A stretch of 64,000 bases of DNA from Candidatus Enterococcus huntleyi (GCF_009933175.1 NZ_MAEJ01000022.1:1-64000); one strand, 5' to 3'. Shown: positions 52,809 to 61,691, counted from the stretch's first letter. Numbers and translations: made by a program. Notes: a model not told the origin generated them from the letters alone.

Positions 52809-55088
52809 GTGGCACTCATTTATGTGAATCAAGAAACGCTAGAATTTCATTTGACGAATGGGCAGGTCAGCTATATCTTTCGTGTGATGGAAAAAGTTCA
52901 AACGTTGGAACAGTTATATTATGGCAAAGCAATCAGACATCGAGAAGATTTTTCTTATCTGATTGAGCGTGAAGTTCGCCCATCAAACAATCAGTTTGAC
53001 GGGGATCATACTTCATCTTTGGAACACGTGAAGCAGGAGCTGCCTGTGTATGGTACGACTGATTTTCGTTATCCGGCTTTGGAAATAACGTATCCGGATG
53101 GCGATACGATTAGTCGCTTTCGCTATCAGTCGTATGTTGTCCAGAATGGTAAGCAGAAGATTGCTGGACAGCCAACGACCTTTTCGAAAGAAGCAGATGC
53201 TCAAACGCTAGTGATTTACTTGAAGGATGAATATTCTGATGTAGAGCTGCAGTTGAGCTATACGATTTTTAAAGAATACCCAGTGATTACTCGCCATGCG
53301 ACCCTTACCAATTCTGGTCAAGAGGAAGTGACGGTTAATCGTTTGATGAGTTTAAGTATTGATTTACCAACCAAAGATTATGAACTGCTTCATTTAACGG
53401 GTGCTTGGGCACGAGAAACGCAGGTTCAACGAGAGGCTTTACACTATGGTGTTCAATCAATTTCTAGTACGCGTGGGGCGAGTAGCCACGTGCATAATCC
53501 GTTTTTTGCCTTATGTGAGCCGACAGCTAATGAAGTAGCGGGTGAGGTTTTCGGTTTCAGTTTGGTCTATAGTGGGAATTTTTTAGGTCAAATAGAAGTT
53601 GATACTTATGAGGTGACGCGACTGATGTTAGGGATTAATCCTTTCCAATTTGCCTGGCAATTAAAGGCAGGGGACTCCTTTTCAACACCGGAAGCTGTGA
53701 TGGTCTATAGTGACACTGGCTTGAATGGGATGAGCCAAACGTTTCATTCCTTTTATCAAAATCAGTTGGTTCGCCCACAGTGGGCGCACAAGGAGCGACC
53801 TATTTTATTAAATAATTGGGAAGCGACTTACTTTGATTTTGATGAAGCTAAGCTTGATGCGCTGATTGAAACGGCAAAAGAGCTGGAAATTGAGTTGTTT
53901 GTCTTAGATGATGGCTGGTTTGGTGCGCGCAATAGCGATAACTCATCGTTAGGAAATTGGACGGTGGATCCTAAAAAATTACCAAATGGTTTGTCGGCGC
54001 TGTCGAATAAAATTCATAAGGCGGGCCTGAAATTTGGATTATGGTTTGAGCCAGAGATGGTTTCAGCTGAAACAGCATTATATGAGGAACATCCTGAGTG
54101 GCTTTTAGGTCATCCAAAAAAGAATCGCTCACATGGGCGTAACCAGTTTGTCTTAGATTTCGGTCAACCAGAAGCGGTCGAAGAAATTTTCCGTCAGATG
54201 AAAGCTATATTAGATGAAACACCGATTGATTATCTAAAATGGGATATGAATCGCTATATCTCTGAAGCTTTTTCGACACATTTGGCCAAAGAGCAACAAG
54301 GCGAAGTTTTCCATCGCTATATTTTAGGCGTCTATACGCTTTATGAAAAATTATTAGCCGCTTATCCAGAATTGCTGATTGAATCTTGTGCGGGAGGTGG
54401 CGGTCGATTTGACCCAGCACTGCTGTATTATGCTCCGCAGACGTGGGCGAGTGATGACACGGATGCCGTCGAGCGTTTGAAAATTCAATATGGTGCATCG
54501 ATGATCTATCCTTTGTCGAGTATCGGCAGCCATGTGTCTGAGGTGCCGAATCATCAGGTTGGTCGGATCACTTCACTTAAAATGAGAAATGATGTCGCAA
54601 CCTTTGGCACCTTCGGCTATGAACTAGACGTGACTAAGCTTTCTGTTGAACAAAAAGCAGAAATTAAGCAACAGGTTCGCGTGTTTAAAGAGTCACGTGG
54701 CTTGATCCATTCGGGTGATTTCTATCGTTTAGTCAGTCCATTTCATTCAAATGAAGCAGCTTGGATGGTAGTTTCAAAGGATAAACGTCAAGCGATTGTA
54801 GGTTATTACCAAGTATTGGCAGAACCTAATCCAATCTATAAACGACTGAAGTTACAAGGCTTAGCAGACGACTTTCAGTATCAAGTGAGTCAGCAACCAG
54901 CAGAAACAGAGCAAGATCAAAATCAAGTACAAAATCAAAAACAGGCACGTTATGGCGATGACTTAATGAATGTCGGGCTGATTTTTGGTGAAAATTATAT
55001 TGATCGGGCCCAAGAGTATTGGGCAAAAGAAAAACAAGGGGACTTTCACAGTCAACTTATCTATTTGAAAGCAATTGATGAGGTGTAA
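52809..55088 (+). CDS. Alpha-galactosidase, GH36
   Basis: A 759-residue GH36 enzyme: N-terminal beta-supersandwich (about 1-320), TIM barrel (about 330-650) and C-terminal beta domain. Catalytic residues are nucleophile D479 (YLKWDMNR) and acid/base D549 (WASDDTDA); other markers are FVLDDGWFG and ESCAGGGGRFD. The positions match those of Geobacillus AgaB closely. A glutamine-rich insert (about 698-715) is unusual. Start is GTG 52809, six bases after GGAGGG. It removes alpha-1,6-galactose side chains, consistent with galactomannan oligosaccharides. It ends two bases before the GH1 gene. Confidence 0.95.
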   Translation: MALIYVNQETLEFHLTNGQVSYIFRVMEKVQTLEQLYYGKAIRHREDFSYLIEREVRPSNNQFDGDHTSSLEHVKQELPVYGTTDFRYPALEITYPDGDTISRFRYQSYVVQNGKQKIAGQPTTFSKEADAQTLVIYLKDEYSDVELQLSYTIFKEYPVITRHATLTNSGQEEVTVNRLMSLSIDLPTKDYELLHLTGAWARETQVQREALHYGVQSISSTRGASSHVHNPFFALCEPTANEVAGEVFGFSLVYSGNFLGQIEVDTYEVTRLMLGINPFQFAWQLKAGDSFSTPEAVMVYSDTGLNGMSQTFHSFYQNQLVRPQWAHKERPILLNNWEATYFDFDEAKLDALIETAKELEIELFVLDDGWFGARNSDNSSLGNWTVDPKKLPNGLSALSNKIHKAGLKFGLWFEPEMVSAETALYEEHPEWLLGHPKKNRSHGRNQFVLDFGQPEAVEEIFRQMKAILDETPIDYLKWDMNRYISEAFSTHLAKEQQGEVFHRYILGVYTLYEKLLAAYPELLIESCAGGGGRFDPALLYYAPQTWASDDTDAVERLKIQYGASMIYPLSSIGSHVSEVPNHQVGRITSLKMRNDVATFGTFGYELDVTKLSVEQKAEIKQQVRVFKESRGLIHSGDFYRLVSPFHSNEAAWMVVSKDKRQAIVGYYQVLAEPNPIYKRLKLQGLADDFQYQVSQQPAETEQDQNQVQNQKQARYGDDLMNVGLIFGENYIDRAQEYWAKEKQGDFHSQLIYLKAIDEV

Positions 55089-55090
55089 AA

Positions 55091-56518
55091 ATGAAGAAAA
55101 AATTTCCAAAAGATTTTTGGTGGGGTGCCGCGACGTCTGGTCCACAAAGTGAAGGACGTTTTAATAAACAACATACAAATGTATTCGATTATTGGTATGA
55201 AATTGAGCCAGAAGCGTTTCACAATCAAGTTGGCCCAGATACGGCCTCAAATTTCTATAATAGTTATAAAGAAGATATCCGTTTAATGAAGAAAATCGGG
55301 TTAAATAGTGTCCGCACATCGATTCAATGGACACGTCTGATTGACGATCTTGAAGAAGGCACGGTCAATCAGGCAGGCGCCGAATTTTACAATCAGGTGA
55401 TTGATGAATTTATCGCGCAAGGGATTCGTCCGGTGATTAATCTGCATCACTTTGATTTACCGGTTGAACTTTATCAAAAATATGGTGGCTGGGAATCGAA
55501 GCACGTGGTCGATTTATTTGTTAAATTTGCTAAGCAATGCTTCCGTTTGTTTGGTGACAGAATTACCGACTGGTTTACTTTCAATGAGCCGATGGTGATT
55601 GTTGACGGCCAATATTTGTATCAATTCCATTATCCAAAGGTCGTTGATGGGAAAAAGGCTGTCCAAGTAGCCTATAATCTGCAATTAGCTTCGGCAAAAG
55701 CCATTCAAGCGTTTCGCGAAATTAATCAAAATGAAGCGAGCCGAATTGGCACAATTCTCAATCTGACGCCGTCATACCCTGCGACAGAGGAACCTGAAGA
55801 TGTAGCGGCGGCTGAATTTGCTAATCTTTGGTTGAATCAACTGTTTTTAGATGCTTCGGTGAAAGGTGAGTTTCCAGAAAAATTAGTTTCATATTTAACT
55901 GAAGATCAAGTGATTTGGGAGTCAACAGCTGAAGAATTAGCCATCATCAAAGAGCAAACAATTGATGTTTTAGGGGTCAATTTCTATCATCCGCATCGTG
56001 TTAAACGACCAAGCGTTTCAGCGGACAGTCTAGCCGTTGATTGGATGCCAAATAAATATTATGACGAATATGAGATGCCTGGTAGACGTATGAATGTCGA
56101 TAAGGGCTGGGAAATTTATCCGCAAGCTTTGTATGATATTGCGGTAAACATTCGCGATAATTATGGCAATATTGATTGGTTTGTCTCAGAAAATGGCATG
56201 GGTGTGTCTCGTGAAGAGCGCTATTTGAATAACGAAGGTATGATTGAAGATGATTATCGGATTCAATTCATAGAAGAGCATCTGTATTGGTTGGCTAAAG
56301 GGATTGAGGCCGGATCGAACTGTTTTGGTTACCATTTGTGGACGCCAATCGACTGTTGGTCATGGGGCAATGCGTATCGGAATCGCTATGGCTTTATTTC
56401 TAACAATATCCATACACAGGTCAAGACGATTAAGAAGTCTGGTCACTGGATTAAGGAAGTTGCAGCGGCAAATGAAGTAGACTTTTCAGAGGCTGTTACG
56501 AAAAAATTTGCTGAATAA
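55091..56518 (+). CDS. Glycoside hydrolase family 1 (beta-glycosidase)
   Basis: A 475-residue GH1 enzyme. Catalytic residues are acid/base E166 (WFTFNEP) and nucleophile E367 (FVSENGMGV). The aglycone/phosphate-binding region reads PIDCWSWGNAYRNRYGFI. It lacks the canonical Ser-Lys-Tyr signature of 6-phospho-beta-glucosidases and also the FEW of classical beta-glucosidases, so substrate class is open. Because the locus imports by ABC transporter, unphosphorylated beta-mannosides or mannosyl-glucose are the likely substrates (inference). It starts two bases after the GH36 stop. Confidence 0.9.
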   Translation: MKKKFPKDFWWGAATSGPQSEGRFNKQHTNVFDYWYEIEPEAFHNQVGPDTASNFYNSYKEDIRLMKKIGLNSVRTSIQWTRLIDDLEEGTVNQAGAEFYNQVIDEFIAQGIRPVINLHHFDLPVELYQKYGGWESKHVVDLFVKFAKQCFRLFGDRITDWFTFNEPMVIVDGQYLYQFHYPKVVDGKKAVQVAYNLQLASAKAIQAFREINQNEASRIGTILNLTPSYPATEEPEDVAAAEFANLWLNQLFLDASVKGEFPEKLVSYLTEDQVIWESTAEELAIIKEQTIDVLGVNFYHPHRVKRPSVSADSLAVDWMPNKYYDEYEMPGRRMNVDKGWEIYPQALYDIAVNIRDNYGNIDWFVSENGMGVSREERYLNNEGMIEDDYRIQFIEEHLYWLAKGIEAGSNCFGYHLWTPIDCWSWGNAYRNRYGFISNNIHTQVKTIKKSGHWIKEVAAANEVDFSEAVTKKFAE

Positions 56519-56598
56519 TCAAAAGATAGATAGACAAACGAATCTAATACACCTATACTTTTAAAGTAGAAGAACAATTTTTTTCTTGGGGAGGAAGA

Positions 56599-57318
56599 AT
56601 GATGCAAAAATATATCCTTATTTCAAATGACATCAGAAATAAGATTTTGAAGGGCGAATATACAGCAAATCAGCAGATTCCTTTTGAAAAAGATTTATGT
56701 GTATATTATGATTCGAGTAAAATGACGGTTAAAAAGGCCTTAGACATGCTGGTGACAGAGGGGCTTATCATTAAGCGACGCGGTTCAGGGACCTTTGTCA
56801 AAGATATTGGTCCGGATGAATTGGAGCGTATGAGTGTTGCCAATCAGTTCAGAGGAACCACTGCCTTAAATCCGGATAAAGAAGTCACGAGTACGATTCT
56901 CAATTTTTCGGTGATTCCTTGCCCTGAGAATGTTCAGAAAAAGTTGAATATTGATGCGGATAGTTTTGTTTACGATGTTTATCGGGCACGTTATATTGAC
57001 GGTCAGCCACATGTGATGGAAAAAATGTATATGCCGATTGATTTAATTCCAGGCTTGAAAAAGGCCAATATTGAGCGCTCTATTTATGAATATATAGAAG
57101 AGAAGCTCCACCTGGTCATTCAAAGTGCCCATCGAACGATCACTGTGCGTAAAGCAACTGCTCACGAAGCCAAGTATTTAGCGCTTCAAGAAGGCGATCC
57201 AGTTGCTGTAGCCGATCAGATTGGGTATTTGGACACAGGGGCAGCCTTTGAGTATTCAACCTCTGTTCATAGATACGATGAATATTCTGTGGAGATTGTG
57301 TTGACCAGAGATAATTAA
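56599..57318 (+). CDS. GntR-family regulator with UTRA domain (HutC/TreR type)
   Basis: A 239-residue repressor. A winged-helix DNA-binding domain occupies 1-75 (QIPFEKDLCVYYDSSKMTVKKALDMLVTEGLIIKRRGSGTFV), followed by a UTRA ligand-binding domain (about 90-235) typical of sugar- and sugar-phosphate-responsive regulators. It is last in the plus-strand arm and is the presumed local repressor of the mannoside locus. The ligand is unknown. A second ATG follows directly; either could be the start. Confidence 0.9.
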   Translation: MMQKYILISNDIRNKILKGEYTANQQIPFEKDLCVYYDSSKMTVKKALDMLVTEGLIIKRRGSGTFVKDIGPDELERMSVANQFRGTTALNPDKEVTSTILNFSVIPCPENVQKKLNIDADSFVYDVYRARYIDGQPHVMEKMYMPIDLIPGLKKANIERSIYEYIEEKLHLVIQSAHRTITVRKATAHEAKYLALQEGDPVAVADQIGYLDTGAAFEYSTSVHRYDEYSVEIVLTRDN

Positions 57319-57375
57319 GCTCTCACTAAATATAATAAAAATAGCTGAAATAGCTAGGAATAGTCTATGTAGACA

Positions 57376-57415
57376 AAAAAGACAGAAGCCCTTTTGAGGT
57401 TTCTGTCTTTTTTTG
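57376..57415. terminator. Bidirectional terminator between the GntR gene and ppsR
   Basis: AAAGACAGAAGCC pairs with GGTTTCTGTCTTT around a short loop, with A runs on the left and T runs on the right. Confidence 0.85.
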
Positions 57416-57452
57416 CTTGCCTAATTCTGTGTGGTTAGCACGGTGAATGTCC

Positions 57453-58271
57453 TTAGGCAAATTGTTCTTTATCGAGTGCTTCCAAAACTAGGAAAGCGGA
57501 CTCTTCAATAGATTTATGTGTTACATCGATGACGGTTACACCTAGCTTTTCGAACAAGTCTTGGGCATATTGTAACTCTTCTCGGATTCGGTCACTGTTT
57601 GTATATTTAGATAATTGGTCGAGGCCTAGTGATTGCAAACGATTCGTTCGGATTTTTTCCAAACTGTCTGGGTCACAGGTTAAACCGATTATTTTATTTG
57701 CTGGCACTTTTTTCAGTTGTTCAGGTAAAGGAACTTCTGGAATAAGTGGCAAATTGGCTACTTTTAAATGTTTGTTGGCTAAATACATACTGAGCGGCGT
57801 TTTTGATGTCCGCGAAACCCCTAATAGGACTAAGTCAGCATCTAAGAAACCACGTGGATCTTTGCCATCGTCAAATTTTACGGCAAATTCGATAGCAGAA
57901 ATTCGACTGAAATATTCTTTATTCAACTGATGCACAACCCCAGGTTCATTTAAAGGGGAGATACCGGTTTGAGCGTGAATCATTTCTGAAAAGGGCGTCA
58001 TGATATCGAAGAACTGTAAGCCAGTTCGTTGGCAAAAAGCAGACACCACATTGACTAATTCGGGATTTACTAGCGTTGTTAAAACAATCGCTTTATCCGA
58101 TAGCGCATCTTTTAAAATTTCTGTTAGTTCCTCTTTGTCATTAATAAAGGGGAAACGATAGGTTGGAGTGAAGTTGATCGTTGGAAACTGCGCGGTCACG
58201 ACAGAAACCAGTTTTTGATTTGTCTCACCTACTGCATCTGAAATTAAATATAAAGCAACATTTTTTGTCAT
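57453..58271 (-). CDS. ppsR: PpsR, pyruvate phosphate dikinase regulator-type kinase/pyrophosphorylase (YqfL)
   Basis: A 272-residue bifunctional regulator of the DUF299 family. The P-loop-like motif GVSRTSKTPLSMYLA and the later GLTCDPDSLEKIR are conserved. Homologues phosphorylate and dephosphorylate a threonine of pyruvate phosphate dikinase or PEP synthase. No dikinase gene is in the window. It starts ten bases after the ccpN stop, in the Bacillus ccpN-yqfL order. Confidence 0.92.
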   Translation of the reverse strand: MTKNVALYLISDAVGETNQKLVSVVTAQFPTINFTPTYRFPFINDKEELTEILKDALSDKAIVLTTLVNPELVNVVSAFCQRTGLQFFDIMTPFSEMIHAQTGISPLNEPGVVHQLNKEYFSRISAIEFAVKFDDGKDPRGFLDADLVLLGVSRTSKTPLSMYLANKHLKVANLPLIPEVPLPEQLKKVPANKIIGLTCDPDSLEKIRTNRLQSLGLDQLSKYTNSDRIREELQYAQDLFEKLGVTVIDVTHKSIEESAFLVLEALDKEQFA

Positions 58272-58281
58272 AGTCTTACTC

Positions 58282-58911
58282 CTATCTATTCATTTCGGTC
58301 GATTTTGCCTGCTGAATAATATAGTCCAACAAACGTGATTTTGTTATTTTACCAATAACTTTTAAAGGCTCAGTCTCGCTAACGATAGGAATTGAATCCA
58401 CTTGGTACGTATGCAATAAATCGCCGGCTTCCAAGATTGACATGTCTTTCGTACAGGTCTTTACATGCGGTGCCCGTGTCATAACCACCGCAACTGGCGT
58501 TTTTTCAATATGATTGCTGAGTGAAGCCCGCAGTAAATCTTTTCTCGATAATACGCCGACTAATTCATGTTCTTGATTGGTAACATATAATGAACCAACG
58601 TCATACATAAATAAGGTCGTGATGGCATCGTGAATACTTGAGTCATGTGTAATTAATAATGGTGGAATCATGATTTCAGAGATTTTTGTCGAAAAAGTTT
58701 TATCGAAAAATAAAGGTTCGATTGTCTCGCCGACATATGTGTAACCAACTTTTGGACTGGCTTGAAGAATTCCAACCATCGTCAAAAATGATAGGTCGGC
58801 ACGCAAGGTTGCCCGGGAAATAGCCAATTGTTCAGAAATTTTTTCTCCACTAACTGGTTGAAATTTTTTCACAACTTCGATGATTTTCTCTTGGCGTTCA
58901 GATAAATTCAT
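58282..58911 (-). CDS. ccpN: CcpN-type transcriptional repressor (HTH plus CBS)
   Basis: A 209-residue regulator. An N-terminal helix-turn-helix (SERQEKIIEVVKKFQPVSGEKISEQLAISRATLRADLSFL) is followed by two CBS domains (SSIHDAITTLFMYDVGSLYV, MSILEAGDLLHTYQVDSIPIV). In B. subtilis CcpN represses gluconeogenic genes on glucose, sensing ATP/ADP. Start ATG 58911 follows GGGGG closely; an upstream frame to 58962 has no ribosome site. A good promoter lies at 58963-58990. Confidence 0.9.
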   Translation of the reverse strand: MNLSERQEKIIEVVKKFQPVSGEKISEQLAISRATLRADLSFLTMVGILQASPKVGYTYVGETIEPLFFDKTFSTKISEIMIPPLLITHDSSIHDAITTLFMYDVGSLYVTNQEHELVGVLSRKDLLRASLSNHIEKTPVAVVMTRAPHVKTCTKDMSILEAGDLLHTYQVDSIPIVSETEPLKVIGKITKSRLLDYIIQQAKSTEMNR

Positions 58912-58929
58912 AAGCCCCCTGCTTTCTTC

Positions 58930-58943
58930 TATATGTACATATA
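58930..58943. promoter_or_regulatory. Palindrome in the ccpN leader
   Basis: TATATGTACATATA is a perfect 14-base palindrome between the ccpN promoter and start codon. It may be an autoregulatory operator. Confidence 0.3.
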
Positions 58944-58962
58944 TCTTGCTATCACGTATCAT

Positions 58963-58990
58963 ATTATACTCTTTATCATTGAATATGCAA
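58963..58990 (-). promoter_or_regulatory. Promoter of ccpN-ppsR
   Basis: On the minus strand TTGCAT and TATAAT are separated by 16 bases, a near-consensus sigma-A promoter. Confidence 0.65.
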
Positions 58991-59059
58991 CATAAAAACG
59001 GAATGAATCTTATTATGTGCTATATTGTAATGTTTTTTTGTTAATATGTGGCGTATATT

Positions 59060-59280
59060 AAAGGAGGGTTATTTTTATAGGAACAAGAATTGTATTTTTT
59101 TGAAAAGGAAATGCTGAGCAAGTTGAATTATTAAGTAGAAGGAGTGAATTTCGCAGAGTGGAAGTGAGCTGTTTCGGTTCACTGAGTGCTTCTTCTTGCC
59201 TAATGAATGTTCGATTTAAAATTCACTAGAAATATAGATTTCTATAAAAATCGGGCTCTGCGGCTTTATAAAATAATCAA
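59060..59280 (+). other. Gene-free region with possible RNA structure
   Basis: No gene is supported. CGCAGAG (59152-59158) can pair with CTCTGCG about 100 bases later. Between them GTGAG/TTCAC forms a hairpin with a TGTTTCGG loop, and GAAG/CTTC adds outer pairs. The layout recalls a leader RNA but I see no T-box antiterminator and no gene close downstream. The identity is unknown. Confidence 0.25.
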
Positions 59281-59338
59281 CAATTGAATCTGTAGTCAGT
59301 CATGTTCATTATTTTTTTGGTAGAGAGCCCAAATTGTC

Positions 59339-59481
59339 TACTAGTGTCTATTCGCACTGTTTTCGAATTTTTTCAGTAGAGGAGAAAGTAGCAAAAACGC
59401 ATTATCCAGTGGGTTTTGCCTCTAAAACTAGCTATTTTGCATTCGTTTTTTCATCAAAAGTTGTGCGAATAGGCACTAGTG
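59339..59481. repeat. MITE-like element, copy 1
   Basis: A 143-base unit bounded by inverted ends: TACTAGTGTCTATTCGCAC on the left and GTGCGAATAGGCACTAGTG on the right (revcomp CACTAGTGCCTATTCGCAC). An inner TAGAGG/CCTCTA stem is possible. A second copy of the same length lies at 59633. The short open frames inside are chance. Confidence 0.75.
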
Positions 59482-59632
59482 GGAATAAAATGGCTATTTA
59501 TTGCCTAAATAAATGAACGAATTAAACTATATAAGAGCTAACGAATCCTATAAGTACAAGGTTTTCTGATTGATTTTTGCGGAAAGTGAGCGGCTATCTT
59601 TTGTTGATTAGTTGGAAATTTGAGGATTTGGT

Positions 59633-59775
59633 CACTAGTGTCTATTCGCACTGTTTTCGATTTTTGTTAGTAGAGGAGAAAGTAACAAAAATGCATTATC
59701 TAGTAGGTTTTCCCTCTAAAATCAGCTATTTCAGCTCTATTTTCCTATCAAAAGTTGTGCGAATAGGCACTAGTG
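59633..59775. repeat. MITE-like element, copy 2
   Basis: A 143-base unit with terminal inverted repeats CACTAGTGTCTATTCGCAC and GTGCGAATAGGCACTAGTG, differing at one position. It is same-length and about 85 percent identical by eye to copy 1, without gaps, in the same orientation 151 bases away. It has no coding capacity for a transposase. Confidence 0.75.
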
Positions 59776-60068
59776 GGGAAAAAACTAGCCATTTCAACCC
59801 TTTTTTGGCTATTTATTCTGACTTAAATAACAGATTTAGAACTATAAAATCAGAAAACTGTGATATTTGTCCAACTTATTTATACAATGTATCTGAAATC
59901 TTGTAAGATTCAGCTGTTTGAAATTATCAGATAAATTAGTTGCTACCTAGAATCAAGAAGAATTAACTATTTATTAAGGAGTTGGAAAATTTAAGCGCAT
60001 TACTTTTGACTCTTTTTTCATTTAGTAAGATGATAGTAGCGTGGAAGGCCCTTTGAAAGGAGATTCAA

Positions 60069-60470
60069 ATGATGTCTACAGTGTTTGTGAATTTTCCAGT
60101 AGCGGATGTTGCAAGATCAACTGAATTTTATGAAAAGTTGGGTTTTGAAAAGAATCAGGAATATTCAAATGAAACAACGAGTTCAATGGTCTGGGATGAT
60201 CATTTTTGGATTATGCTCTTGCCTCATGACTTTTATCGCAAATTTATTAATGGCAAAGAAATTATCGATGCAAAAACGACAAGTGGGACATTGATTGCTA
60301 TTAGTATGGATAGTGCAGACAAAGTGAGAGCATTTGCTGAGACTGCCAAAGAAAATGGCGGGTCCTATTATGCGTTAGATATGGGGATACCGGAAGAATT
60401 GATGTTCAGTTTAGAAGTCCAGGATTTAGACGGAAATATGTTGGAGCCTGTCTGGATGGGCGACCAGTAA
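60069..60470 (+). CDS. VOC-superfamily (glyoxalase/bleomycin-resistance-like) protein
   Basis: A 133-residue single-domain VOC protein. The typical layout is visible: VFVNFPVADVARSTEFYEKLGF at the start, MVWDDHFWIML in the first module, ENGGSYYALDMG and FSLEVQDLDGNMLEPVWM at the end with the metal-ligand-like glutamate. The function in this large superfamily is not predictable. AAAGGAG lies six bases before the ATG. It is alone between the repeat region and a terminator. Confidence 0.85.
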   Translation: MMSTVFVNFPVADVARSTEFYEKLGFEKNQEYSNETTSSMVWDDHFWIMLLPHDFYRKFINGKEIIDAKTTSGTLIAISMDSADKVRAFAETAKENGGSYYALDMGIPEELMFSLEVQDLDGNMLEPVWMGDQ

Positions 60471-60562
60471 GAAGTAAAAAAATAGAAATCAGAGGATGGG
60501 GAAACAATCAAGAGAGTGAGGTGCAAGTGGCCTTGTGGATTGTTTGTCAAAGATTCTGGCAA

Positions 60563-60600
60563 TCCAAGACTGGAGCACAGGTTCCGGTCTTGGTTTTTTA
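60563..60600 (+). terminator. Terminator after the VOC gene
   Basis: CCAAGACTGGA pairs with TCCGGTCTTGG (a G-C rich stem) and is followed by six T residues. Confidence 0.88.
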
Positions 60601-60628
60601 GACAGTAATTTTTTTCAGGAGGAGAACA

Positions 60629-61603
60629 ATGTATCGCAGGTTTATTTTACTATTATTGATTATTTTAGCAGGCTGTTCGAGTGAGTCAAACACATCAGAT
60701 AAGCAGGCAAGTAGTCAATCAGAAAGCACAAGTACGAGTATCAGTGCTGGGCTTTCGACAGAGTCTGTGGCAACAACCGTGACCGACACTAAAAAAGCAG
60801 CAAGCACATCAACTACAGCAGAAGTGAGTCAGCAATCTGATCAGAAAAATGCTTCAGATAATGAAGAACAATCAGATGGGACTGCGACTTCCAATGCGGA
60901 TTCAGCTACAGAAAATCAAGCAGACGCAGATTCCAACGACTTAGCAAATGCTTCAACACCGACGAATGGTCCATCTGATTCAGGACAAGATCCAGAAGAT
61001 ATCCAGAATTGGCGGGCAAAAGTGGGTAGTTTAATTCCAGCAGTTGAGGCGAATGATGTGGCTGAGGTACGACAAATTCTTCAAGACAATACTTATCCAA
61101 TTAATGAAATCAATGAACAGGAAGAGAGTCCTCTCCTGATAGCTACGCATCAAAATAATATTGAGATTGCCAAGCTTTTAATTGATGCTGGGGCCGATGT
61201 CAATCAACAGGATGAGATTCAGGATAGTCCGTATCTATATGCTGGGGCAGAGGGGCGGACGGAGATTCTCGCTTACATGATTGATCATGGGAAGCCGGAT
61301 CAATCCGTGCGCAATCGTTTTGGCGGGAATGCACTGATTCCAGCTGCTGAAAAAGGTCATATCGAAAATGTTAAATTGTTACTCGCGGAAGGCAAGGTCA
61401 ATATTAATTTACAAAATTATTCAGGATATACTGCGTTAATAGAGGCGGTTGCTTTGCGCGATGGGTCACAGGTCTACCAAGATATTGTTCGATTACTCGT
61501 GGAAGCTGGCGCAGATAAGACGCTTAGAGATAATTCAGGGCGGACAGCTGCTGAATATGCGTCGGCATTGGGCTATCAGAATATGTATCAAATGTTGCAA
61601 TAA
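60629..61603 (+). CDS. Ankyrin-repeat lipoprotein
   Basis: A 324-residue surface lipoprotein. The lipobox LAGC gives lipidated C16. A long Ser/Thr/Asp/Gln-rich linker (about 17-125) follows, then ankyrin repeats (about 135-324) with clear motifs: SPLLIATHQNNIEIAKLLIDAGADVN, GNALIPAAEKGHIENVKLLL, YTALIEAV, VRLLVEAGADKTLRDNSGRTAAEYA. It is a protein-binding scaffold of unknown partner on the outer membrane face. GGAGGAG precedes the ATG. The amidohydrolase gene follows in the same direction. Confidence 0.88.
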   Translation: MYRRFILLLLIILAGCSSESNTSDKQASSQSESTSTSISAGLSTESVATTVTDTKKAASTSTTAEVSQQSDQKNASDNEEQSDGTATSNADSATENQADADSNDLANASTPTNGPSDSGQDPEDIQNWRAKVGSLIPAVEANDVAEVRQILQDNTYPINEINEQEESPLLIATHQNNIEIAKLLIDAGADVNQQDEIQDSPYLYAGAEGRTEILAYMIDHGKPDQSVRNRFGGNALIPAAEKGHIENVKLLLAEGKVNINLQNYSGYTALIEAVALRDGSQVYQDIVRLLVEAGADKTLRDNSGRTAAEYASALGYQNMYQMLQ

Positions 61604-61637
61604 ATAAGCGCAGAGTAATGGCAGAAATTACAATGGA

Positions 61638-61691
61638 ATAGAACCAACAATGAAACAGAATCTACATTGAGATAGAACCAACAATAAAACA
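61638..61691 (+). repeat. Direct repeats upstream of the amidohydrolase gene
   Basis: ATAGAACCAACAATGAAACA at 61638 and ATAGAACCAACAATAAAACA at 61672 differ at one base and are spaced 34 bases apart (about three helical turns), which is suitable for a paired operator. No protein is known to bind. Confidence 0.55.

Noticed and set aside
52709-52966. Open frame of 85 codons overlapping the start of GH36
   Set aside because: It overlaps the well-supported GH36 gene in another frame and resembles no known family.
59060-59330. T-box riboswitch upstream of the MITE region
   Set aside because: A stem-I-like layout was considered, but the conserved antiterminator sequence and a downstream tRNA-synthetase or amino-acid gene are missing.
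59334-59906. Two similar small frames inside the MITE-like units
   Set aside because: Their similarity follows from the DNA repeat; there is no ribosome site, and substitutions change residues freely.
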